Positions 17,672 to 24,855 of a stretch of 39,170 nt of DNA are shown here, piece by piece. Position numbers and translations under genes: made by a program. The notes under the pieces are model-generated. The model was given only the letters and a program-made list of their open reading frames with translations, searched no databases and was not told the origin of the DNA. The stretch comes from Rhodothermales bacterium (GTDB lineage Bacteria > Bacteroidota > Rhodothermia > Rhodothermales > Bin80). The stretch spans positions 1-39,170 of the forward strand of contig JAAXGV010000207.1 in the NCBI GenBank assembly GCA_012271185.1, read 5' to 3'. Every line of letters starts with the position of its first letter. Within the stretch, counting starts at the first letter, position 1.

Positions 17672-18034
17672 GGGGCTGCATAGTGAGTGTGATGATAGAA
17701 CGCCGTCATACGAGATTCGTTCAGCAGGGGCACGCTGTTCGGCATAGCCATGCGCTATGGCGAATCCCTGGCTACGCCACAGGCCAGCCGATACTGTTCA
17801 AGAATGCATTGACAAGGCAGGCACGCGCCTGGCTCTCTGTGGTCACATACGACAGCGCTTGGTCGGCATGGGCTTGGTCCAAGTGCCCACGTTGCAGTTC
17901 CCTATCTTGTGAACGTACTTTTTGAGCTGGTCTGGTGGCAAGTTGCCATCGACCTTCGTGTCTGTTTTTTTCACCGTGACGATGACCTCGTCTGCCTTGT
18001 CAAGCAGGGCGTAGTTTGCGTTCCCGGTGATCGG

Positions 18035-18262
18035 TCAAGCTGGCGTATCCGGCTTCTGTGGTGGAAACCAGGGGGTCATGCGCCCTTCTATCCGCGCAAG
18101 GCGTTCAGACACGTCTGAGATGCGTCTGTTAAGGTGTTCTGACACGTCCGAGATGCGCCTGTCAAGGCCCTCGATGCGCCTGTTCAGCGTGGCATACAGT
18201 CTTCCAATGGCCAACAAAATGGTAACCGTAGCACCTACGGCAGAAAGTATCGTAGTGATCAT
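18035..18262 (-). CDS. Small membrane/coiled-coil protein, array copy 3 (75 aa)
   Basis: This is the third copy of the array ORF, 75 aa from MITTIL. It has the same membrane helix and the same coiled-coil length as copy 2, with substitutions such as SEHLNRRISDVSERL, and a tail beginning MTPWFPPQKPDTPA. An in-frame upstream start at 18343 would add 27 residues (MATPDNVPPAERISYDGV...), also open in copy 1 but not in copy 2. This copy is nearest to the start region of the duplicated nuclease gene. The function is unknown; I cannot tell whether any copy is translated. Confidence 0.55.
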   Translation of the reverse strand: MITTILSAVGATVTILLAIGRLYATLNRRIEGLDRRISDVSEHLNRRISDVSERLARIEGRMTPWFPPQKPDTPA

Positions 18263-18749
18263 AGGGCTGCGTAGTGCGTGTGATGATAGAACGCCGTCAT
18301 ACGAGATTCGTTCAGCAGGAGGTACGTTGTCCGGCGTAGCCATGCGCTATGGTGAATCCCTGGCCACTCGGTGCGGGTAGCTCACGGGCCAGCCGATACT
18401 GCTCAAGAACGCGTTGACAAGGGCTGGCGCGCGTCAGGCTCTCTGTGGTCACATACGGCAGCGCTTGGTCTGGGAAGCTTCCAGCTCTCGCCGCAGGTTC
18501 TCCTTTATCATTACTGATTTCCGAATTTCTGGCACCTTCAAAGGACGGGCAGCGTGGTCATCATGCTGTCAGGTTCGCTCAAGAGACAACAGCGCCAGGA
18601 TTGAATCATTTCACAGCAGAATGCTGCTCCGACCCGCTGGCTGCCAGCAGCGGCACAGGAAATACTGAATCAATCCACGGGAGTCTTGGCGTGGCCACCT
18701 CTGTGATATGTGCAGTCGCTCTTGAGGTGGCAACCGAGTGCTGTCACAA

Positions 18750-19922
18750 TCAGTCTTTTTTCCGTATCCAACTGGGCAGCCATACCTCAAAGTCTGTGCC
18801 GGGCTGTGGCACCAGGCCTTCTTGGTTGCTAGCTAAGCTTGCAAGCCACCTCTCTTTGGCAGCATTACCTTTATTTGTATCAACGTATGCTTTTCCGTCA
18901 AAAATGGCTCGGTACCCCTTAAACTTGCCGTCCGGAGGCTGCGGGCCGAGCGATATGCCAGGACCTCCTTTGAACGAATCAAGGCCGCCACCCCATTCAA
19001 TCAGCCACTCAGCCACCCTTGCCTGAACGTCGGCGCCGCTGCTTTCCACCTTCCATTCGTCCCAGTCACCGGAGGCCTTATTCCGGGTTCTCCAAGCACG
19101 CTTTTGCCCCTTCTGAGTCAGTATGGTACCATCGGCCTGCCTAAAGGTCGTGGGAGGATTCCCAATTGGTCCGGGCTTATTAGTGCCGTTTGGCGGAGGA
19201 ATTATGATAACCGGTCCATTTCCATTTGGTTCAGTCGCCGAATGTAGCCTGATCCAGGCGCGCTTCACAATGATCAGATCGCGCGCACTGGCTTTTGTTT
19301 TTGACAGACCGAGCTCCTTCCACACAAGCTGTGCAAGTTTGTCTGACGGCTCCTTCCTTGCAGATTCCCACCAGTGCTGCATTTTTGAGGTGACTTCATG
19401 CGTCCTCGCATCGTACAGCAGTCGCGAAGGGTCCGGATCGGAGAACTGGCTCCTGACAGAAGCCAGCCAGCCCAGCACAGAAGGGCGGAGCCAGCCCTTG
19501 CTCTGCACATCATATGTGACAAACGGCGCTTCACCCAGCGTGTTTGTAGGGTCCAGGCAAAACCAATACCACTCCAGACCATTGGTCCAGGCGCCCACGT
19601 TGCAGGTCCCTATCTTGTGAACGTACTTTTTGAGCTGATCTGGTGGCAGGCTGTCATCGATCTTCGCGCCCGCCTTCTTTGCCTCGATAATGACGATGAC
19701 CCTGCCTGCCTTGTCAAGCAGGGCGTAGTCTGCGTTTCCGGAAATCGGCACGGGAAACTCCTGGGCTACGCGGTGCGGGTGGGCCACAGGCCAGCCGACC
19801 CTGTTCAAGAACGGATCAATGAGGCTGGTACGCGTCAGACTTTCTGTAGTCACATACCGCAGCACCTGGCCGACATGGGCTGGGAAGCTTTCCAGCTCTC
19901 GCCGCAGGTTCTCCTTTTCCAT
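18750..19922 (-). CDS. HsdR N-terminal-like PD-(D/E)XK nuclease protein
   Basis: This 390-aa protein starts with a domain like the N-terminal nuclease domain of type I restriction HsdR subunits: SLTRTSLIDPFLNRVGW (29-44), then NADYALLDKAGRVIVIIEAKK (63-83) with D65, E80 and K82 as the catalytic triad, and QLKKYVHKIG...WTNGLEWYWF (96-121). HsdR proteins continue into a helicase; this one does not. Instead it has a charged region, a Pro/Gly/Asn linker (VIIIPPPNG, about 255-275) and a C-terminal domain of about 120 residues that I do not recognise. The start at 19922 (ATGGAAAAGGAG) is supported by the duplicated 5' copy, which keeps an ATG and AAGGAGAACC at the same place; 63 upstream in-frame codons to 20111 look non-coding. 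It lies in the defence-rich half and is transcribed away from fprA. Anti-phage or DNA-modification-dependent cleavage is possible but is inference. Confidence 0.75.
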   Translation of the reverse strand: MEKENLRRELESFPAHVGQVLRYVTTESLTRTSLIDPFLNRVGWPVAHPHRVAQEFPVPISGNADYALLDKAGRVIVIIEAKKAGAKIDDSLPPDQLKKYVHKIGTCNVGAWTNGLEWYWFCLDPTNTLGEAPFVTYDVQSKGWLRPSVLGWLASVRSQFSDPDPSRLLYDARTHEVTSKMQHWWESARKEPSDKLAQLVWKELGLSKTKASARDLIIVKRAWIRLHSATEPNGNGPVIIIPPPNGTNKPGPIGNPPTTFRQADGTILTQKGQKRAWRTRNKASGDWDEWKVESSGADVQARVAEWLIEWGGGLDSFKGGPGISLGPQPPDGKFKGYRAIFDGKAYVDTNKGNAAKERWLASLASNQEGLVPQPGTDFEVWLPSWIRKKD

Positions 19923-20202
19923 TGTTGATTTCTGAAAATCCGGAATCTTCAAAGGACGGGCAGCGTGGTCGTCATGCTGCCAGAAGGCAGCAGCACGAAG
20001 GTTGGGCCGTCCCGTAGCGGAATATACTGCGCACAGCATAATTCTATCCCGAGCCGCGGGCTGGAACTGCAGGAGGCGCTGACGGAAACCAGCCTCGCAT
20101 GGCGAGAGCACAACTGCCAGCCCCTCAGTCTGCCGCGACGGAGGGGGTTGGTATACTGCGCCTGCCAGCAGTACCTTTCATGCCGGAATTACCGAGCACA
20201 CG

Positions 20203-21606
20203 ATGCCAGCGATCGGATCAGAGGAAACACCCCTGCGCGTAGCCATCATCGGGGCAGGACCCGCAGGGTTCTACGCGGCAGGACATCTCTTCAAGCAGCG
20301 ATCATGCTGCGTGACAGTGGACATGTACGACAAGCTGCCCACACCGTTCGGGCTCGTCCGCTGCGGTGTGGCACCGGACCACCAGAAGATCAAAAACGTG
20401 ACCCGCGTCTATACCAGGACCGCAGCCCATACAGGGTTCAGGTTCTTCGGTAACGTGGAATACGGCCGGCACCTCTCGCTGGATCAGCTGAAAGCACACT
20501 ATCACCAGATCTACTTCTCCACCGGCGCACAGGTGGACCGGCGCCTGAACATTCCGGGCGAAGACCTGGGACGCAGCTACTCCGCGACAGACTTCGTAGC
20601 ATGGTACAACGGCCACCCCGAATACCGCCACCTGGAGTTTGACCTCTCCCGCCCGTGTGTCGCCGTCGTCGGCGTAGGTAACGTGGCCGTAGATGTTTGT
20701 CGGGTCCTCTGCCGCACCATAGAGGAGCTGGCGGCCACAGACATTGCCGACTACGCCCTGGAAGCGCTCCGCGAAAGCAGGGTACGCGAGGTGCACATGC
20801 TGGGCCGCCGCGGACCAGCACAGGCGGCGTTCACCAATCCCGAGGCCAAGGAGCTGGGCGTGCTCCCGGGTGCCGATATCCATGTGCCACCCGGTGAAGC
20901 GGCACTGGATGCATGCACGACAGCACACCTTGGAGAAAAACCCGACCGCCTTACGCAGAAAAAGATCGGGATGATCCGGGACTTTTCCATGCGGCAGCGT
21001 ACGGGCAAGCCAAGGCTGCTGACGATACGCTTTCTTGTGTCACCCGTAAAGCTCCACGACGACGGTACAGGCCACGTGGGAGGGGTGCAGCTTGTCAGGA
21101 ATGAGCTGTACGCCGTCGGCGACGGCCGCCTCAGGCCCCGCGCAACGGACACGCTGGAAGAGCTGCCGGCGGAGGTGGTCTTTCGATCCGTAGGGTATCG
21201 AGGCGTACCCCTCTCAGGTCTACCCTTTAATGACAGCTGGGGCGTGGTGCACAGCAGCAAGGGGCGCGTGATGGATCCGGAGATCCAGGCTTCCGTGCCG
21301 GGCGTCTACGTGGGTGGCTGGATCAAGCGCGGCCCCACGGGGGTCATCGGAACCAACAAGGCGGATGCCCTGGAGAGCGTCAAAGCCATGATGGAGGACG
21401 TACAGAACGGGTGCTGCCTGAATCCTGCAGCGCCCAGTGTAGAAGCCGCAGAAAGGATGGTCCGCGCATGTCAGCCTGACTACGTGTCGTGGGAGGACTG
21501 GGAGCGCATAGATGCGCTGGAGACCGCCCGCGGCAAGCCGGCAGGGCGGCCCAGAGTCAAGTTTGTTGACACAAGCGAGGTCCTGGCGGCACTGGGGCGT
21601 GCCTAA
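20203..21606 (+). CDS. fprA: Ferredoxin-NADP reductase (FprA/adrenodoxin reductase family)
   Basis: This 467-aa flavoprotein transfers electrons between NADP(H) and ferredoxin in the cytoplasm. The FAD-binding motif GAGPAGFYAAG is at residues 17-27, followed by the family signature PTPFGLVRCGVAPDH (46-60). The NADP-binding motif GVGNVAVD is at 157-164 and HMLGRRGPAQAAF follows at 198-210. The C-terminal FAD contact GWIKRGPTGVIGTNK is at 372-386. Length and motif order fit the FprA/adrenodoxin reductase group rather than plant-type reductases. It is the first gene of the stable right half; a TATACT at 20152-20157 could be a -10 element, though without a good -35. Its stop codon overlaps the stop of the convergent caspase-like gene (21603-21606). 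The 7Fe ferredoxin at 34255 is a plausible partner. Confidence 0.93.
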   Translation: MPAIGSEETPLRVAIIGAGPAGFYAAGHLFKQRSCCVTVDMYDKLPTPFGLVRCGVAPDHQKIKNVTRVYTRTAAHTGFRFFGNVEYGRHLSLDQLKAHYHQIYFSTGAQVDRRLNIPGEDLGRSYSATDFVAWYNGHPEYRHLEFDLSRPCVAVVGVGNVAVDVCRVLCRTIEELAATDIADYALEALRESRVREVHMLGRRGPAQAAFTNPEAKELGVLPGADIHVPPGEAALDACTTAHLGEKPDRLTQKKIGMIRDFSMRQRTGKPRLLTIRFLVSPVKLHDDGTGHVGGVQLVRNELYAVGDGRLRPRATDTLEELPAEVVFRSVGYRGVPLSGLPFNDSWGVVHSSKGRVMDPEIQASVPGVYVGGWIKRGPTGVIGTNKADALESVKAMMEDVQNGCCLNPAAPSVEAAERMVRACQPDYVSWEDWERIDALETARGKPAGRPRVKFVDTSEVLAALGRA

Positions 21607-22598
21607 AGCGAGCCGCGCTCACGGTCCATGCTGTTGTTTAGCCGTGCCAGCCGTAGCATCAGCACCTCAAGCTCGTCATAGTAGGCGTCCACATTCATGG
21701 TGGACTTGCGCGCCTTCAGCGCGGCAATCTCATGTTCTATCGCCTCCTTGCTCTGCTGCATGGCCGTGAGCATCTTCGTGGCGCCTTCAAGCGAGGGTCG
21801 CCGCAGAAAGGTCACAGCGGCCAGGTGGCCGTCCTGACTGTCGCGCAGCTGCTCCAGGCGCGTGCCTTCACCGTCGCCGGTGTCGTCAATAAGAGGGTGC
21901 TCAGTCGCCAGGAGGCCCTCGCCTTCAAAATGTCCGGCCGTCTGTATCGCCGCATAGTTGAACACCTCCAAGACGGAAAGGCTGCCGTCACGGTCCAGAT
22001 CAGCCGAAGGGCTGGACAGGGCCTCCACAAAGAAGCGCGGGAAGATCGTCTGGTTGCGCTGCGTGCCGCTGCGGGTGGCCGTTATCACAACACGCTCCGG
22101 TGCGCTTAGCGCTGCAACAAAAGGGGCACTGGCGCTGGCGGTGTTGACGAAAACGATGCGTGCCGCCGGTAACGCATTGATCAGCAGGGCATAGTCAGCG
22201 CTGGAAAGGTCCCTCCGGGCGATGTTCAGCATAGCATCGCGGCCGTCGAAGCTGCCATGCCCGAACAGCACGACATAGACCTGATCCTGAGGGGTGACCA
22301 GGCCTGCCAGCGCAGTGAAGGCGGCCCTGATGTTCTCCGCATTGGCGATGGCATCCACGACAGGCTCCCCGGCCGTAGCCGGCTCAGACAGAACCGTCAC
22401 ATTGCTTTCCTCGAAGCCCAGCGGCCCTACAAGTGCCGCATGTGCATCAAACAGGTACTGCCGGAGCGTGCCGGTATACTCCGGCGATCCTCCAAGCCCG
22501 CCAATGAGCACGGCGTACTGGGTCTGTGCCAGGCATGGCCAAGCCACCAGACACGCGTAGAGCGCTACGGTAAGCCTTGCTGTCGCCGATAGAGCCAT
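21603..22598 (-). CDS. Secreted caspase-like protein lacking the catalytic cysteine, with EF-hand
   Basis: This 331-aa protein has a signal peptide (MALSATARL...LVAWPCLAQ, 1-25) and a caspase/legumain-like fold. The start strand is QYAVLIGGLGG, the His motif is VYVVLFGHGSFDGR (107-120), and the strand that should end in the catalytic Cys reads RIVFVNTASASAPF (147-160), with no Cys. A canonical EF-hand loop follows, DLDRDGSLSVLE (200-211; D200, D202, D204, G205, S208, E211). The C-terminus is helical. I chose the start at 22598 for the signal peptide; it overlaps the upstream VWA gene by 34 nt. It is the last gene of the Bat-like cluster and probably acts in the periplasm with those membrane proteins. 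The missing Cys suggests a pseudoenzyme, perhaps a calcium-dependent binding module. Confidence 0.72.
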   Translation of the reverse strand: MALSATARLTVALYACLVAWPCLAQTQYAVLIGGLGGSPEYTGTLRQYLFDAHAALVGPLGFEESNVTVLSEPATAGEPVVDAIANAENIRAAFTALAGLVTPQDQVYVVLFGHGSFDGRDAMLNIARRDLSSADYALLINALPAARIVFVNTASASAPFVAALSAPERVVITATRSGTQRNQTIFPRFFVEALSSPSADLDRDGSLSVLEVFNYAAIQTAGHFEGEGLLATEHPLIDDTGDGEGTRLEQLRDSQDGHLAAVTFLRRPSLEGATKMLTAMQQSKEAIEHEIAALKARKSTMNVDAYYDELEVLMLRLARLNNSMDRERGSL

Positions 22599-24847
22599 TC
22601 CGCACAGAGCAGTAGCAGGGCCAGAAGAAAAAGTGCCGGCATATCCCACAGGTATTCAGCGTGATACACCGACGTGCTGGTGCGGCGCTCACGCAGGTTC
22701 ACTGGCACAGCGCCGGCCTCCGCGGGCGTATAGTAATAGCCAGCCACCTCAGCCAGCTGCTCCAGCACAGGACGCTTGAGGGTGGCATCATAGTACTCCA
22801 CCTGCTTCGTGCGGGCCAGGACGCTGTGCTGCTCCCGGCCAATGAGAAGGCCTCCATGCCGGGCCGTCACATCCAGCTCGTACAGTCCCTCGGCAGCAGG
22901 CGCGATGCGTGTGGTGTAGGTGCCGGAGCGGGTCAGCTCCTCATCAAAGCGAAGCGGCACGATACTGCCGTCAGGTGCCGTCAGCACGCCCTCCACCTCC
23001 GCATGCTCAAGGGCGCTGTACACGTCATCGTACACGTTCACACTAAGCTGCGTCGCGTCACCGGTGCTCAGATAGTTCTGGCCCGTCTGCAGGTCCACCT
23101 GTTCAGGTGCGGACGCTGCCAGCCATCGCGCCAGCTGCTGCCAGAAGCGCTCATGCCGATAGTCGGTCGCGTCCAGCAGCATCTGCCAGCGCCAGGTGCT
23201 GCTGGTCGCCAGCGCCGCCGTGCGGCCCTTGCCGTAGCGCTGCACGATAAGGAGCGGCTCCGCTGCGCCATACCGGTCAGCAGGCTTCTGGGCAAGGACC
23301 TGCGCACCCGCCTTGGGGGTACCAAGGTAATTGATGCTGGTCAGAAGCGGCATGCTGCTCCACAAGCCGCGGTTGGTGACAAGCTCTGAGGACAACTTGA
23401 GTATGGGGCTTTCCAGGCCGGCAGGCGTGGGCTCAAACGCAAACCCCGCCGACTCCTCGCCGCCTTCCAGGGGATGGCTGAAACGCACAGGCACCACCTG
23501 CGCGCGCGTGGCGTCCAGATACACGGGGAGCACGTCCGCAACAGGGCCGGTCACATAGACGCCCTCGGCAAAAGTCTTGCGCCCGCCCATCATGAGGAAG
23601 CCGCCGCCACGGACACGGACAAAGGATTCGATGAGGCGCAGCTGCCCGGGCGAGAACGCGGTAGCCTCCACATCTCCCAGGATCAGGGCATCGAAAGCAT
23701 ACAGGTCTCCGGCCACGCTCGGGAAGCCCCCCGCCAGCTCCGCAGGGCTGCGGATGCCCTGACGATAGAGCTTGCCGGTCCCCGTGCGCGTGATCGACGT
23801 GAACTCCACAACCTGATCGTCCTCAAGTGCGCGCTTGATGAACTTGAAATCCTGCCGGAGATGCCCCTCGAAATACAGCACGCGGAGCGTGTCCGTGCGG
23901 GCATCCACCAGCATCGATAGCGCATTGTTGGTGGTGTTGAGCTCGCCCGGTGCTGTGTCGACAGCTATGCGGTAGGCATGCGCGCCATCAAGCGGCGGCT
24001 CGAAAAAGAAGCTCAGATGGTCAATCCGGCCATCACCTTTCAGTGTGCGTGCTTCACTGAAAATAACCGCATCCCCGGCGTAGATGCTGAAGGTCACTGG
24101 GTCAGGCTCACGACCCCAGCTGCGAACCTTCACATCAATCTCAGCCCCGGCATGCTTGCCCACGCCCTTGCTCACCAGGACATCCACCAGCTCCCGCTCG
24201 GCCGCGAACGACTCCTGGCCCATGCCGATGATGTGCAGGCCGATGCCGGCGGAGCGCAGCGCTTCTGCCTTGTCCAGCGGATGCTGTGCGGTGTTGTCCG
24301 CGCCATCGGTCACCAGCACGACACCGGTCAGCGGAAGGCCCCGGAAGTCTTTGATCACCCGGTCAAGCGCGGCAGAGATGTTGGTGCCCACGCCGTGCGC
24401 GCCGCCGTCCAGTGAGTCGGCCCGCACGGTACGCTCATCAAACGTGTACAAGCGCACCTGAAAGTCCTCCTCAGCAGACTGGATAATGCCGCCATCGTCA
24501 TGGTAAAGCAGGTCATACGCCTGCGCTATGCGAGACTGGCCGTTATCTCCGTCTGTGACCGACATGCTGCCGGACACGTCGACCAGGACAGCGACAAAGT
24601 TTTCGTCAGGGATGACGCTGGGAGTGATCAGGGCTGGCTCGAAGAGCGGGGTGACAAGCAGCAGGGCGGCTGCCAGACGCAGGCTGAGCGATACCAGCCG
24701 TACGCGCCGCGGTGCGCTGGCCCGGAGCAGAAAAACACACACAAGGACGGCAAGCCCAGCCAGCACCAGAAGGGCAGGGAAGGGCTGTATGCTGACAACG
24801 CCCTCGGAAAACTGAAGTGGACTGAACTTGAGCAGTCGCTCTGCCAT
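22565..24847 (-). CDS. VWA membrane protein with glutamine amidotransferase-like domain
   Basis: This 760-aa membrane protein has two N-terminal transmembrane helices (about 23-42 and 55-73), then a von Willebrand factor A domain with MIDAS residues DVSGS (90-94), a GTN threonine (155) and TDGAD (180-184). A class I amidotransferase-like domain follows (VLYFEGHLRQDFKFIKRAL, ALILGDVE, GGGFLMMGG), then Ig-like modules. A last helix near 738-755 anchors the C-terminus. The domains between the helices are expected in the periplasm. This architecture is common in Bacteroidota, Planctomycetes and Acidobacteria next to BatA and DUF4175 genes. It lies 8 nt after the DUF4175 stop. The VWA domain probably binds a metal-dependent partner; no enzyme activity of the amidotransferase-like domain can be claimed. 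Confidence 0.85.
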   Translation of the reverse strand: MAERLLKFSPLQFSEGVVSIQPFPALLVLAGLAVLVCVFLLRASAPRRVRLVSLSLRLAAALLLVTPLFEPALITPSVIPDENFVAVLVDVSGSMSVTDGDNGQSRIAQAYDLLYHDDGGIIQSAEEDFQVRLYTFDERTVRADSLDGGAHGVGTNISAALDRVIKDFRGLPLTGVVLVTDGADNTAQHPLDKAEALRSAGIGLHIIGMGQESFAAERELVDVLVSKGVGKHAGAEIDVKVRSWGREPDPVTFSIYAGDAVIFSEARTLKGDGRIDHLSFFFEPPLDGAHAYRIAVDTAPGELNTTNNALSMLVDARTDTLRVLYFEGHLRQDFKFIKRALEDDQVVEFTSITRTGTGKLYRQGIRSPAELAGGFPSVAGDLYAFDALILGDVEATAFSPGQLRLIESFVRVRGGGFLMMGGRKTFAEGVYVTGPVADVLPVYLDATRAQVVPVRFSHPLEGGEESAGFAFEPTPAGLESPILKLSSELVTNRGLWSSMPLLTSINYLGTPKAGAQVLAQKPADRYGAAEPLLIVQRYGKGRTAALATSSTWRWQMLLDATDYRHERFWQQLARWLAASAPEQVDLQTGQNYLSTGDATQLSVNVYDDVYSALEHAEVEGVLTAPDGSIVPLRFDEELTRSGTYTTRIAPAAEGLYELDVTARHGGLLIGREQHSVLARTKQVEYYDATLKRPVLEQLAEVAGYYYTPAEAGAVPVNLRERRTSTSVYHAEYLWDMPALFLLALLLLCAEWLYRRQQGLP

Positions 24848-24855
24848 GCCTGCCT

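Larger units (their letters stand above)
16847..18480. repeat. Tandem array of about 590-bp units (two full, one partial)
   Basis: The marker GGTGATCGGTCAAGCTGGCG occurs at 16847, 17435 and 18026, giving periods of 588 and 591 bp. Each unit holds a roughly 300-bp cassette with a small ORF, plus a fragment of the HsdR-N-like gene. Unit one (16847-17434) is shorter inside the ORF by 21 bp, balanced by small indels elsewhere. The third unit is partial and runs into the 5' end and upstream region of the duplicated gene. Copies differ by scattered substitutions, so the array is not a very recent duplication or a simple assembly artefact. Confidence 0.88.
16800..18570 (-). pseudogene. Degenerate, tandemly amplified 5' copy of the HsdR-N-like gene
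   Basis: Segments of this stretch match the 5' part of the intact nuclease gene at 18750-19922, including upstream DNA. About 18353-18570 repeats the start region: it keeps ATG, then AAGGAGAACC for KENLRREL, but has lost bases near LES, so the frame is broken. About 17761-18034, 17153-17443 and 16800-16855 repeat the region around the nuclease core, including TGCTTGACAAGGCAG (ALLDKA). Three small-ORF cassettes interrupt these pieces just before the catalytic residues. The junction between repeats (near 17271-17280 and 17869-17878) joins DNA from near the gene's 5' end directly to its later GLEW-GAWT region, a tandem duplication breakpoint. The piece most distal to the gene start (16800-16855) loses similarity right after AIVL, so it lacks the E-x-K motif. 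No functional product is expected. Confidence 0.78.

Noticed and set aside
16847-18480. CRISPR-like array
   Set aside because: The repeats are about 590 bp, contain coding sequence and have no short repeat/spacer alternation; no cas genes are nearby.
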